The position numbers were made by a program, and so were the translations under genes. The notes beneath the pieces were generated by a model. That model saw only the letters and a program-made list of their open reading frames with translations. It was not told the DNA's origin and did no database searches. A stretch of 64,000 nucleotides of DNA from Oncomelania hupensis (Eukaryota; Mollusca; Gastropoda; Littorinimorpha; Pomatiopsidae): NCBI GenBank assembly GCA_036898135.1, contig CM072522.1:5946878-6010877 (forward strand), in the 5' to 3' direction. This document shows positions 22,916 to 34,274 of the stretch, one piece after another; position 1 is the first letter of the stretch; each line of letters starts with the position of its first letter.

Positions 22916-23400
22916 CTAAAATTTGAGAAAATATGCTCTTTTAGGAGTTTGAAGAATACTTAAAGTTTGACAGAAAAATTCCCAATAGTTCAGGAGATAC
23001 TTACAATTAAACACCGGGGTTTTAAATGACCAACATAGCCCAGTGAAGGTTAACCCATAGTATGCAACAATCCGTAGTATGCAACAACATTGGGTTATTT
23101 GATGAGACATGCATGAGAGATCACATGAGGTCAAGGTCATCCGAACGTCAAAGTCACTGAAAGTCAAGGTCACTTTTTTTTTTGTGGAACAATACAGCTT
23201 TTGCTGTACTTTATTTGATAGTACATGAGTGTATTAGGAGCGGAGGTGAATGTCATCTCAAGATCATGAGCATTAGAAAGATCAAAGTCGGTATTCTTTG
23301 CATTTCAGTGCTACCATTTCATTTTGTCATTTTCATGTTTAATATTGCGAGTTCCATAATAAGGAGCGTGTGAGCCATATAGGCTTTGGCCTTGTAGTTA
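22915..23400. repeat. CCTTGAC-rich dispersed repeat, third copy
   Basis: Contains tcaaggtcatccgaacgtcaaagtcactgaaag, a short run ttttttttttgtggaacaatacagctttt, ctcaagatcatgagc and gtgagccatataggctttgg, all paralleled in order at 15960-16230. Confidence 0.65.
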
Positions 23401-24440
23401 ATATATTGATGGTGGAAACAATACAGCCAGTCTCTCAGCTTCCTAGCATGCTTACAAAATGTGAAACAATTTTTGGATCGGATGACAATGGAACGGAGGA
23501 TGTATTAAATTTAAAGTACCGTAAGCTTTTGAACTTCAAAGATGAAGTACATTAACGATATCATTATGTAATACCTGTAATTGTAATATGTGTGTGTGAG
23601 TGCAGCTTGTGGCTATGACGGGCATTGACTTGAACAAGATTGTTATTATATTATTAGTCTCGAAATTACCACTCATTCATTTGGCCAATGTTTCCATGCA
23701 ATTCCCCTTCTGTACATAAGCGCTATAGCGCAGCTGAATAGTATAATGCCCCTGTGGTTGCAAAAGGCAGTGTTAAAATGAATGGAAAATGCATCTGTGT
23801 GTTGACTACTGTTGATGACTACATTTATGTAATGTACAAAGATGTTGAATTGTGTACATTTTTCTTGTTTACTACATAGTGCAGGTGTAAAGTCTTTTAC
23901 ATTTGTAGTGTGTTTTGTGTTGAAATATAATACATTTGTAATGTTTACATTTGTAATTCTTTTTTTGTTTTAAATAAAATTGAGGTGTCCAAAGTGATGC
24001 ATTGTTGTTGTCAATTAGAGTGATCAACAGTTTTGTCTCCATTTTTGTATTTTCAGACTTATCTAGAAATACCTTGAAATGGTCAGGAATCGAAACGAGA
24101 CAAATGTTTGTCAGTCGGTCGGTCTGCCTTATCTTAAGAACTACTTGATTTTGACCAAACTTCATAGGAATGTTACCTAGGTTAGTTGTGCCATCATATT
24201 TGCAAAAGTCAAGTTCACATTTTGCTCAAAATCTCAAAAATGGCTAAAGCGATTTTGCTGAGTTTTGTTATACGGGTACTTCAAATCAAGGGTCATCCTT
24301 CAGTAACAGTCCGGTTATCAGACAGTCGGTTGGATTTTGATCATTTTTAGCTTGCGGATAGTTCAGATCATTCCATGTTTTCCTCTTGCTTCTTTAGGAT
24401 AAAGCCCAGTCACAACACCGCCAACAACATTAACGCTTCA
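23400..24440. other. Non-coding sequence, no clear feature
   Basis: AT-rich; the open frames are short and unsupported. 24060-24350 has the phrase ttgaccaaacttcataggaatg and neighbouring text that looks like an old dispersed repeat, but I have no second copy in the window to prove it. Confidence 0.4.
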
Positions 24441-24442
24441 AC

Positions 24443-26403
24443 ATTGGCAGGACACTCAATTTTCCTGGAGCAGACATCGGAAGTGACCACGATCTCGTGA
24501 TGATGTCCTTCCTGCTCCATTGAAGAGAGTAAACACAGCCAAGTGCATAAGACTGAAGTTCGACCATGACAAACTGCAAGACCCGGAAGTGGCAGAAATA
24601 TTTCAAGCCACAATTGGAGGGAAATTCGCACTGCTCATTTTGGGAGCTGGTGAAGTATATGTCAACACCATGACCACCACCTTCAACTCAGCTATGACAG
24701 AGATCTGAGAACCTTGGCAAGCACCGCCCAAAGGAAAAAACGTGGATGACACCTGAACTTTGGGATCTGTGTGATAAACGAAGAAAGATGAAAAAAAAAA
24801 AAAACGCCTCACAGGGAGCTGATGCCTACCGAAAAATCAACAATGACATCCAAAAATGCTAGCACACAACAAAGGAAAACCGGATAGAAGATCAATGCCA
24901 GGAAATACTGAACAGTCTGACCAAGAACAACAGCAAGAAGGCCTACCTGACGGTGAAGCGGCTGACAAGTGTTAAACAGCCCAAGGTCCCCACGATCCAA
25001 AGCAAGTCTGGCATATGCCTTACAAAAGAACAAGAAGCCTTTTTGATAGATGAGTGCCGGGGGTTTCAGTATAAATAGTATCCCCACTTTCTGGAAATTT
25101 AGTGCTTTAAATTCCCACTGTCGCTGTCTTCCTCATTTGCTCTTTCCCATTCCTGCTCTGTCCTATCACTCTGCTATACTATCTTCTTCTTCGCTAGATC
25201 AATGACCTACCTTTTTTCTTGAAAACTCTTCCTGGACAAGACTCCTTGTTTGTGTATGAGGTCTGTTGGATCAGCTTGGGAGTATTGGACGCTTTCTGCC
25301 AGGTGGTCACTAGGGCTTCCTATGATGTTATTATTTAGCACTATAGGCATTTTATATGTATGTGTTTTGTTGATAATTTATAATGATGTTTGTATTCTAT
25401 TTTGTTTTTGTAACCGGGGGTTCGAGTAGTTGGGGTAAAGCCTCAGCCGTCCCCTGCGTGGGATGTCTTTATTGTAAAGTGACTGGCCGGTGGAGGGCAT
25501 TCAGTTTTCCCACTAGGGTTGTTTCAGCAGATCTTTTATGCGGATCGGGGGTTGTCCGGTCCTGATTTGGCTCGGAAGAGTCTGCTGGACCTAAAGCAAC
25601 AATCAATCAATCAATCAATCAAGTTTGATAGATGGACGGAGTACTGCTCTGACCTTTACAACCACACACCAAACGGAGACCTATCAGTTCTAGCATGTCC
25701 ACAGAACGGATAGGAAGAAGAAATCCTCCCAATTCTGTAAGAAGAAGTTGAGGCAGCAGTGCAATCGCTGAAGAAAAAGGGAAGTCAGCGGGAGTGGACA
25801 ACATACCCGTGGAATTGCTTCAAGCAGCAGGAGAATCGGTGATTGACGCCCTCACCATTATCTGTAACCAGATCTGGCAGAGTGGGGAGTGGCCTACACC
25901 ATGGACCCAGTCGCTTGCCATCACTCTTCCCAAAAAAGGGTCAACTTCAGAAGTGTGAAAATTACCACACCATCAGCCTCCTCAGACATCCCAGCAAAGT
26001 CCTCTTGAAAATAATACTCAACAGGTTAAAACCCCAAGCTGAACAAATCATACTGAAGAACAAGCAGGATTCAGGGCAGGACGAAGTGCCACTGAACAGA
26101 CTTTCAACCTCAGAATAATCTGCAAAAAATACAGCACGAGCATCTATATCATGTGTTTGTAGACTTCAAGAAAGCGTTCGACTGAGTTTGGCATGCAGCT
26201 TTGTGGGCAAACATGAGAGTGTGCAACTTCAGTCCTAAAATTATTGAAGTCATCAAAAGCCTGTATGACAAAGCTACCAGTGCAGTCCTCCACAACAGCG
26301 CCATCGGGAACTGGTTCAGAACAACAATTGGTGTGCATCAAGGATGCCTACTCCTCCAACACTCTTCAGCATCTTCCTAGAGCGCATCATGTCAGATGCT
26401 CTT
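24443..26403 (+). pseudogene. RTE LINE, 5' part of the plus-strand copy split by the LTR element
   Basis: Begins inside the AP endonuclease (aacattggcaggacactc, then FPGADIGSDHDL-like residues). It continues through FDHDKLQDPEVAEIFQATIG, the linker and the RT up to ttcctagagcgcatcatgtcagatgctctt at 26403. A SINE-A insertion (25053-25623) interrupts it. The sequence resumes at 34275 with gcagatcacgaaggcaaag, exactly where it broke, so this copy and 34275-35120 are one element. Multiple frameshifts and stops. Confidence 0.85.
25053..25623 (+). mobile_element. SINE-A family copy, 5'-truncated, with 11-bp TSD
   Basis: Starts at gtgccgggggtttcagtat, lacking about 140 bp of the family's 5' end, and ends in (atca)n. 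It is flanked by tttgatagatg at 25042-25052 and 25624-25634. Removing it restores the RTE reading VLDRWTEYCSDLYNHTPNGD. Truncation at the 5' end with an intact 3' end is the signature of LINE-driven insertion. Confidence 0.9.
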
Positions 26404-26992
26404 TGTTACGTTAAAACAAAACGCGCACAATAGTACGTGTGAGACGCGCACGATAGATCCGATCGTTTTGTTTTGCAAAGCATTCAATAACAGTGTATTT
26501 ACCTTTGATTTGATTTTGCAATGTTGTTAGAAGAAGGTTGCTATAATGTTGATAATTTTTCGTTGGTCGATATTATTGGAGAATTCTCTAGGGTTGCGTT
26601 ATTACTATCGATCGAAGCATCTAGATAGATCCACTAGAAGCTGAGAGAATCTTTGAGGATGAAGAAAGTTGTATGACGTAAAACAGTGATGACGAATTTC
26701 ATTTTGATTGGTTATAATTGCGTCACCCTGGAACATTCCTACGTTCTCTAGAGTATAGAAAAACTATATAATTGATGTACTGTGTCTGAAAAGGAGAAAA
26801 AGTGAAAAGCGATTGAGCGATTGTATGCAGTTGTTGATGTACGCTGAATAAAGTTGGAAAACTTCATACGACGATTCCTGCCTTGTTGCTGAGTAAACAG
26901 GTTGCGTGGATAAACGAATCCGAGTTACACTTATCAGGATTCAAGCATTGGGGCTGAATCAACTACTGATAAAACCAACAACGAGTGTAACA
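26404..26992 (+). repeat. 5' LTR
   Basis: Starts TGTTAC and ends GTAACA, an imperfect inverted terminal motif. It contains the palindrome-rich acgcgcac..gatagatccgatcg segment, a TATA-like actatataattgatg near 26763-26777, and gaataaagttgg near 26846 as the likely polyadenylation signal. It differs from the 3' LTR by roughly two to three dozen changes by eye plus a small length difference (589 versus 575 bp), so the insertion is not recent. Confidence 0.9.
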
Positions 26993-27316
26993 TTTTGGGG
27001 GGCAAAGACGCTATCCACACCATAGCCAAAGGTTCAACTGCTACAACAAGCGAGTCAACGTTACAGAGGCAGTCATCGAGGGTAGCCGCCAACTAGTTGC
27101 GTCGGGAGGGGCCAACATACTGGGAGTACATCCCCGATAGATTCGGGTTGACTGCAAGGGCGTGTAGTCGCCGAAGAGTTGCTTCGTGAGTGAACAACAG
27201 ACCGGGACTACGTGGCTGCCGCAAGACTACGTCGAGGGACAGTCTCGGAACTACATCGCCAGTATTACAGAGCGGACGTCGCGTCTACTTCAGCACAGGA
27301 GCGTATACATCAACAC

Positions 27317-28160
27317 TAGGGGTGTTCGGTTTTACCGGTTTTCCGGTTAAAATCGGTTCGACTTTCTCACAGTTCGGTAAACCGGTTTGGCCTTAAAAAA
27401 CCGGAAAACCGCGGTTTTTCTAAGGGACATAACTCGTCCCCTAAAGCACTAGCAAAATGGCAGAAACAGAGAAATTCGTAGCGAACACGCGTGGAAAAGC
27501 TGACATTTGGAGATTTTTCTCCTGCGAGAGACAGAAGCAGGAAAGGTTGACCATAATACCGGTTACTGTAAAGAGTGTAAGGCAAGTATTAAACTTGGCC
27601 GGTGGCACTTCAAATCTGAACGCACACATTCGCCGACACCACCCTTTGCTGCTGCTGAAGCCAGCCAAGCCTGCGGACCCTGCACCCAATAGATCTAACC
27701 CACAAGTCCTACATGCTAGATCTAGTCCGTGTACCAGCAGCGCTGACGCTGACGTAAGCATTGTGACTGAAGGAGGTGCCAGTACAATTAAAAGGGACAC
27801 AAAACAAATAACAATCAGTGAAGCACTCAAAAAGAAGCAGGTATATCCAGCTAACTCCAATAAAGCATCCGCAATCAACGAAAAGGTGACAAAATTCATC
27901 GTGAAAGAACTTCAGCCGTTCCGAATTGTGGAGAGTCGGTATTTCAAAGATCTACTGGAAACACTCGATCCCAAATACAGCGTCCCTTAAGTAGCTAGCG
28001 ACATAAATAAAATTCCAAAAAAAATTCAATACAGAGGTTATTTCCCTTGCTTACTAACCAGTTGTAACTTCTAGCCGGTTAACCGGTTTTAAACCGCGGT
28101 TTTCTATTGGAAAAACCGGTTAAAAACCGGTTTGAGAAATCGTACCGGTTCCACCCTCTA
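27317..28160 (+). mobile_element. 844-bp hAT-type element, copy 1, with 8-bp TSD
   Basis: Flanked by ATCAACAC at 27309-27316 and 28161-28168, an 8-bp target-site duplication typical of hAT transposons. Ends are TAGGGGTG... and ...CACCCTCTA. Subterminal regions are packed with accggtt/aaccggtt motifs and ccgcgg palindromes, probable transposase-binding sites. It carries a 177-codon open frame (27457-27990) derived from a BED zinc-finger transposase N-terminus; the catalytic core is absent. It is inserted in the leader/gag region of the LTR element. Confidence 0.92.
27457..27990 (+). pseudogene. BED-finger transposase N-terminal remnant, 177-aa open frame
   Basis: The frame begins MAETEKFVANTRGKADIWRF, and its middle reads GGTSNLNAHIRRHH, the His half of a BED finger. 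It ends EKVTKFIVKELQPFRIVESR and FKDLLETLDPKYSVP-stop, the N-terminal helical region that precedes the hAT core. The Cys pair of the finger (CKEC, 27567-27578) is readable only in another frame (27507-27692). The 177-aa frame therefore carries two compensating indels and probably lacks a working zinc site. No DDE residues are encoded. The copy at 37222-37755 has the same frame, the same indels and only about two residue differences. Confidence 0.75.
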
Positions 28161-28201
28161 ATCAACACCAGCGTGGTGCAGCGTCGCATACAACGAAGAC
28201 A

Positions 28202-30030
28202 GTGGGGCCTGCGTCAGCGAAAACTAGTGACAAGCATCAGCGCTACTGCAGAAAGCGTGCTGTTCTAGAACAGTCTAGAAAGGTACAGCGTAATCAAGAA
28301 CTTTCCAAAAATATCAAGATGGCTGACTTCTGGCAGAAAGGGATTGAACTGAATCTAAAAGGCAATCAGCTGACGGAGTACGTCATTTCTCAGGAGAGAA
28401 TACAAGAAAGAGAAATTGAACAGCAGCGGCAATAAAGAGAAGCACAGCGACGGCGTGAACTTGAAGAGCAGCGTCGCCAAGAAGAAAGAGAGTTCGAGCT
28501 GAAGCGTCTTGAAGCTGAGCGTCAGTTCCAGCTAGAAATGGCGCGCATCCAGCAACAGCAGAACGTGCCACATGTTATCAGCGACTTCAAAGCTCCAAAA
28601 TTGCCAGCATTCGTCGACGAAAAGGACCAAATCGACAGCTATCTGGCGAGGTTCGAAAGGTTCGCCGAAAGCGCTCAATGGAAACGTCAAGACTGGGCGA
28701 TCATACTCAGCGCACTACTGACGGGGAAGGCACTGACGCCAAAGACTACAACATTTTCAAAGAAGCCCTATTGCAGTGCTACAACTTTACAGAGAAGGGC
28801 TACCGTAAACGCTTTCGTGAATGCCGGCCTTTGTCAGACGAGACGCCAAAGCAGTTTGTGGAGCGCCTGTCGTCATATTTACACAAGTGGGTGGAATTAT
28901 CAGGCAAATGGAAGACTTTTTTTTTAATTTTTTTTATTTATTTGATCGTTCTTATATAGCGCTTTTCCAGCTCAAGAGCTGCTCAAGGCGCTGGCCGACA
29001 CAGGATCTAACTCAAGCCGCCCGAGACGCCCACCCGCAGCCTTTGGGCGCATGGTCTGACGCCCGGACAGACGCAGACTTAAGAGAGTCTCCATGATCTG
29101 ATCGTGAGGGAGCAATTACTCAACGCCTGCCCTGAGGACCTCTCGATCCACTTGGAAATACAAAAGTTGCAGACGCTAAAAGACGTTGCTGAAGCTGCTG
29201 AAAGATATCTCATCGCTTATGGGAAGACGCTGGGACCACCCAAGGCGACGAAACAATTTCAAAAGACTGGAAACCATGGGAACCAGATCCAGGGGAGTCA
29301 GACGAGCCAGAGACACACAGACTCCACGCCACCTTCCAGGGAAGGACATTCAAGAGGCTGTTTCATCTGCAACGCTACAGACCACAGAGCTGCTAACTGT
29401 CCTCAAAATAAAAGTAGCAGACAGCAGAGCAATACGGACAATGCAGCGGCGGGCAACCGACAGAGGCGTTTCTCCAATCGACGGCAAACCAGTAGCTCTG
29501 ACCATCAAGTGTGCGGTGGGAGCGTCATTTTTCCGAGTGAGACCGAGCGCACAGCTACTCCTGCGGACGTGCAAGAGTGCATGACTGATGGCCAACTTCT
29601 CCTTGCCAACGGGAAATCCATCCCCGTCGCCGCCAGCGCAGCTATTACCGTACAGAACATGCCCGTTTCCAAAGGACGCGTCGGAAATCACGAAGTAACG
29701 GTCTTAAGAGACTCAGGCTGCAGTGGGGGCATCGTCAGAGAAGATCTAATCGCTAAAGAACAGTTCACTGGTGATTCAAAATGGACACCTAAGGCCGACA
29801 GCAAGTGTGTGAAAGCGCCAATTGCAAAGATTCAAGTCAGCACCCCTTTCTACACAGGCGAAGTAGAAACGGTTTGCCTGAAGAAGCCGCTATACGATTT
29901 GATGATCGGGAATATCGATGGCGCGAGACGACCCGACGGCCCCGATTCAGAATGGAGTCATGCCTCAACCCAACGTGTCGAGGTTGTGAAGGAGGATCCA
30001 TTGCCGTTTCCCGATGGAGACCTTACATAG
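28202..30030 (+). pseudogene. gag and protease of the LTR element
   Basis: 28202-28740 encodes a charged coiled-coil region (about seven ER/QQ-rich turns with one in-frame stop at 28433), then SDFKAPKLPAFVDEKDQIDS and YLARFERFAESAQWKRQDWA, the start of capsid. After a frameshift, 28740-28920 gives DYNIFKEALLQCYNFTEKGY and FVERLSSYLHKWVELSGK. It resumes beyond the SINE at about 29095 with DLIVREQLLNACPEDLSIHL, a SCAN-like block. A CCHC knuckle, CFICNATDHRAANC, lies near 29370-29411. The aspartic protease active site reads LRDSGCSG at about 29707-29730, followed by a flap-like region. The frames are broken, so there is no functional polyprotein. Confidence 0.85.
28924..29075 (-). mobile_element. 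3' part of SINE-B in the gag region
   Basis: A T-rich run, then cttatatagcgcttttccag, ctcaagagctgctcaaggcg and gcagcctttgggcgcatggt, identical in order to 62195-62305. On the minus strand this is the 3' end of the SINE-B family. It separates WVELSGK from DLIVREQ in gag. A possible short duplication agact flanks it, not fully convincing. Confidence 0.8.
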
Positions 30031-31400
30031 CTGCTACGGGATAATGTGGCTACTCCGGCTCAGCCCTGCCGACCCGAGATCGTCGGTGCTGTCACTACTA
30101 GGGCACAGGCCAAGAGAGACAAGACCACTGAAGGTCGCTGACAGCTCCGAAGCCCCCATCGTGGACAGAGATAAACTGATCCAGCTCCAGGAAGCAGATG
30201 GTACTTTAACCAAGTACAGGAACCGCCAAGACCACGTGACCAAGGGTAGTGGCACGGTCTATTTTGAGGTGAAGGCCAAGATCCTGTACCGAATCTTCCA
30301 GCACCCGAGAGTCAACGGAGGGAAACCACTACGTCAAGTCTTGGTATCGTTACCCCTAAGGCGCCAAGTGATGGAAGTAGCTCACGACTCCATCATGGGA
30401 GGTCACCTGGGCATCAAGAAGACGTCGGACAGAATCCAGGCGGTGTTCTACTGGCCAGGATTTCACGCGGACGTCAGCCGTTTCGGCCGATCATGTGACA
30501 TTTGCCAGAAGACCATACCTCGAGGAAGGGTCCATAAAGTGCCTATGCAGAGGATGCCTTTGATCGACCGTCCTTTCAAGATGGTGACCTTAGACTTAAT
30601 CGGTGAAATAAAACCTCCGAGTGAAGGTCACCGATGAACACTGACCTTAGTGGACTATGCAACTCGGTACCCAGAAGCAGTGCCTCTGAAAAAGATTGAC
30701 ACGGAGACTATAGCAGAGGCGCTGGTTGACATGTTCAGCAGACTTGGAGTGCCTGAAGAAATTCTGACAGACCTCAGGACGCAGTTCGTCTCTGACTGCA
30801 TGAAGGAGGGCAACAGACTGCTGAGCATCCGGCATTTGACTACGACACCCTACCATCCAATGTGCAACGGGCTCGTCGAAAAGTTCAATGCTACGCTGGA
30901 GTCCACCCTGAAGAAACTGTGCAGCGAGCAGCCCAGACAATGGCATCGCTACATCAACGCCTTACTTTTCGCCTACAGAGAAGTACCGCAGGAGTCCACC
31001 GGCTTCTCTCCGTCCGAGCTGTTGTACGGAAGAACCATCCGAGGGCCGATGCACATCCTGAAAGAACTGTGGACGAAGGAAGTAGACACCCCAGAGGTGA
31101 AGAACAGCTACCATACGTGTTTGAGCTACGGGAGAAGCTGGAGCAGACTCTCGAGATAACCAGAAAAAATATGAAGAAGTCCCAGGACTGTGGAAAGCAC
31201 TACTATGATCGTAGGGCTGTGAACAGGAAGTTCAAACCTGGTAACAAAGTGCTGGTGCTGCTAGCTACCGATCACAATAAATTGCTGATGCAGTGGAAAG
31301 GCTCGTACGAAGTGGAGACCCTGGACCGTGTTGGGGATCAACGACTACAAGGTGAAGGTCGGTCAGCATTCCAAGATATACCACACCAATCTCCTTAAGC
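30014..31400 (+). pseudogene. Integrase of the LTR element, located upstream of RT
   Basis: A zinc-binding HHCC domain is visible at about 30370-30515: AHDSIMGGHLGIKKTSDRIQ ... CDICQK. The catalytic core follows: first Asp in VTLDLIGEI (about 30590), second Asp in ILTDLRTQFVSD (about 30765-30800), and Glu in NGLVEKFNATLES (about 30868-30905). An in-frame TGA (30635-30637) replaces the residue before TLTLVDYATRYPEA. 31160-31400, after a frameshift, carries the C-terminal domain and a chromatin-side tail (FKPGNKVLVLLATDHNKLLM). Confidence 0.88.
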
Positions 31401-33574
31401 TGTACGTGGAAAGGTCATCAGAGACTGTACACGCAGCAACAGCAGCTGTGATCGACGACAGCTTTGATAGCGAGGAACTGTTGAAACTGGGAGACTTCCA
31501 CAGCAAAGAAGGCATCGATGATGTTAAGCTAGGACCAAGCTTAACGGAGGATCAAAAGTTGGAGCTCAAAGACCTTATGGGCGAATTTTCCCATAACTTC
31601 AGTGATGTCCCAGGCTCTACGACTTTGATCGAACATGAAGTCCACCTCACTTCAAATATTCCCGTTCGATCCAAACCCTCCCCGATCCCTTTCAAGGCCC
31701 GCGAATCCTTGAAGAAAGACATCGATGAGATGCTGAAGATGGGCATCATCAGGGAGTCCAGTTCCCCCTACGCTTCCCCTGTCGTGGTCGTGAAGAAGGA
31801 CGGGAGCAACAGAGTATGCATCGACTACAGGAAGGTTAACATGATCACCGTCTTCGACCCCGATCCGATGCCTACCGCAGCAGACCTCTTCCTCCAATTA
31901 TCGGGGAGTAAAATCTTCTCAAAGATTGACCTCAGCAAGGGTTATTGGCAAGTCCCCGTGCGTCAACAAGACATACTAAAGACTGCTTTTGTAACTCCTG
32001 ATGGGACGTACGTATGACTGAGGATGCCTTTTGGCATGGTCAACAGGGGAGCTACCCTGAAGAGAGGAATGAGGAAGATGCTCAAAGAGATGGACAACGT
32101 TGTGTGTTACTGAGACGACCTGCTAGTCCACACCCACACCTGGGAAGAGCATCTGCAGACCTTGAGGGAACTATTTCACCGTCTAACAGAAGCTAACCTG
32201 ACCGTGAGACCCAGTAAGTGCATTCTGGGAACTGACAACGTCGACTTTATCGGCCATTCGCTGAAAGAAGGACAAAAGGGGTTTCTGCTAGAAAACGTCA
32301 CCAAGATTCTGAACGCTCCACGTCCCCAAACAAAGAAGCAAGTGCGGTCCTTCCTGGGATTGGCTGGGTACTATAGGGAGTTCGTACCTAACTACTCAGC
32401 CATCACAGCACCTTTGTCGGACCTGGTGCGGAAAGGCTGTCTTAACCAAGTGCAGTGGGGACCGAGAAGGCATACCAGACTGTGCGCGACCTTTTTTTCG
32501 AAGGATCTGGTGCTACGACTGCCTGACACTTTCAAGGAATTCGTCTTAAGAACAGATGCAGCGGATGAAGGCATCGGCGCCATACTGATGCAAGAACACG
32601 AAGGGAAACTATTTCCGGTCAGTTACGCCAGCAAGAAGCTGTCCAGGGCTGAGAAAAATTACTCGACCATGGAGAAAGAGTGCCTTGCCATCATATGGGG
32701 AATCCGGAAGTCCGAACTGTACCTTCAAGGAGTGAAGTTCGTGCTACAGACTGATCACAAGCCGCTAACCTACTTCGAACTCTGCCAAGTTTGTGAACAG
32801 TCGCATCATGAGATTGATTGATTGATTGATTGTTGCTTTAGGTCCAGCGGACTCCAACGAGCCAAATCAGGACCGGACAACCCCCGATCCGCATAAAAGA
32901 TCTGCTGAAACAACCCTAGTGGGAAAATTGAATGCCCTCCACCGGCCAGTCACTTTACAATAAAGACATCCCACGCAGGGGACGGCTGAGGCTTTACCCC
33001 AACTACTCGAACCCCCGGTTACAAAAACAAAATAGAATACAAACATCATTATAAATTATCAACAAAACACATACATATAAAATGCCTACATTGCTAAATA
33101 ATACAATCATAGGAAGCCCTAGTGACCACCCAGCAGAAAGCATCCAACACTCCCAAGCTGATCCAACAGACCTCCTACACAAACAAGGAGTCTTGTCCAG
33201 GAAGATTTTCAAGAAAAAAGGTAGGTCATTGATCTAGCGAAGAAGAGCAAATGAGGAAGAAAGCGACAGTGGGAATTTAAAGCACTAAATTTCCAGAAAG
33301 TGGGGATACTATTTATACTGAAACCCCCAGCACTCCAACGGGGGGAACTGTTGCCGCAGTGAATCGGTCTTGCCTATAAAGCAAAGACAGGTTTTCAACT
33401 GGAGCTTTCACTTTTCCCTTTATAGGTTAGAACAATCTACAGTGGCAAGATTGCTCATGACCCCAAGGGGTGCATCATGAGATGGGCTATGTACTTTCAG
33501 AACTTTAACATGCGAGTAGAATCTTTTAGAGGATCAGACAATGTTGGTGCTGACTTTCTCAGCCAGAGTGTGTG
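31328..33574 (+). pseudogene. Reverse transcriptase and RNase H of the LTR element
   Basis: RT: RESSSPYASPVVVVKKDGSN, RVCIDYRKVNMITVFDPDPM and KIDLSKGYWQVPVRQQDILK. A stop replaces Trp/Glu before LRMPFGM (32018-32020). The active-site box reads VVCY-stop-DDLLV near 32098-32125, i.e. the catalytic x of YxDD is a stop codon. The thumb continues VDFIGHSLKEGQKGFLLENV. RNase H: LRTDAADEGIGAILMQEHEG, YSTMEKECLAIIWGIRKSEL and LQTDHKPLTYF. It is interrupted by SINE-A at 32813 and resumes at 33482 with MRWAMYFQNFNMRVESFRGS ... ADFLSQSV-stop at 33572-33574. Confidence 0.9.
32813..33471 (-). mobile_element. SINE-A family copy, full length, with 10-bp TSD
   Basis: Flanked by gcatcatgag at 32803-32812 and 33472-33481. 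On the minus strand it begins accccttggggtcatgagc and ends in a (caat)n tail at 32813-32832. It splits the RNase H domain of the LTR element, so it is younger than that element. Confidence 0.92.
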
Positions 33575-33699
33575 AGTAAAAAATACTGACAGTATCCAGA
33601 CAGACTGAAATAAGTTTTAATTCTGGACTTTGTTCATTGCGTCTCAACGTTGTTGCAAGAAATTAAGTAGGCCTACATTTCTTCTTGTGTAGGGGGTTA

Positions 33700-34274
33700 T
33701 GTTACATTGAAACGCGCACGATAGTACGTGTGAGACGCGCACGATAGATCCGATCGTTTAATTTTGCAAAGCATTCAATAACAGGGTGTATTTACCTTTG
33801 ATTTGATTTTGCATTGTTGTTAGAAGAAGCTTGGTATAATGTTGATCATTTTCGTTGGTCGATATTATTGGAGAATTCTCTAGGGTTGCTTGTTTGCTAT
33901 CGATCGAAGCATCTAGATAGATCCACTAGAAGCTGAGAAAATCTTTGAGGATAAAGAACGTTGTATGATGTAAGGCAGTGATGACGAATTTCATTGTGAT
34001 TGGTTATAATTGTGTCACCCTGGAACATTCCTACGTTCTCTAGAGTATAGAAAAACTATATAATTGATGCACCGTGTCTGAAAAGGAGAAAAAGTGAAAA
34101 GCGATTGAGCGATTGTATGCAGTTGTTGATGTACGCTGAATAAAGTTGGAAACGATTCCTGCCTTGTTGCTGAGTGAACAGGTTGCGGTGATAAACGAAT
34201 CCGAGTTACACTTATCAGGATTCAAGCATTGGGTCTGAATCAACTACTGATAAAAAACAACAATGAGTGTAACA
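33700..34274 (+). repeat. 3' LTR
   Basis: Begins TGTTACATTG after a purine-rich tract (gtagggggtta, the likely polypurine tract) and ends GAGTGTAACA. It is directly followed by cttgcagatcacg, which continues the RTE LINE broken at 26403. Only a ctt triplet is clearly duplicated at the two junctions. Confidence 0.9.

Larger units (their letters stand above)
26404..34274 (+). mobile_element. Gmr1-like Ty3/gypsy LTR retrotransposon (defective, with nested insertions)
   Basis: Two LTRs (26404-26992, 33700-34274) bound about 6.7 kb of internal sequence. Coding order on the plus strand is gag, protease, integrase, reverse transcriptase, RNase H. Integrase before RT is not the usual gypsy order; within Ty3/gypsy it is known from the Gmr1 lineage. 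The gag C-terminal half resembles the SCAN-like capsid domain associated with that lineage. Nested insertions: a hAT element (27317-28160), the tail of a tRNA SINE (about 28924-29075) and SINE-A (32813-33471). Several stops fall where the family has Trp or the catalytic-box residue (for example at about 30636 and 32017), so the element is inactive. It sits inside an RTE LINE. Confidence 0.9.

Noticed and set aside
25843..26118. Independent gene in the 25.8-26.3 kb ORFs
   Set aside because: It is the RT domain of the RTE LINE in shifted frames, matching the minus-strand copy at 36101-36635.
27441..27899. 152-aa hydrophobic ORF on the minus strand of the hAT element (and its twin at 37313-37771)
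   Set aside because: It looks membrane-like (FFLSASLIVICFVSLL) but is the antisense shadow of the BED-derived frame. It is conserved only because the two elements are near-identical.
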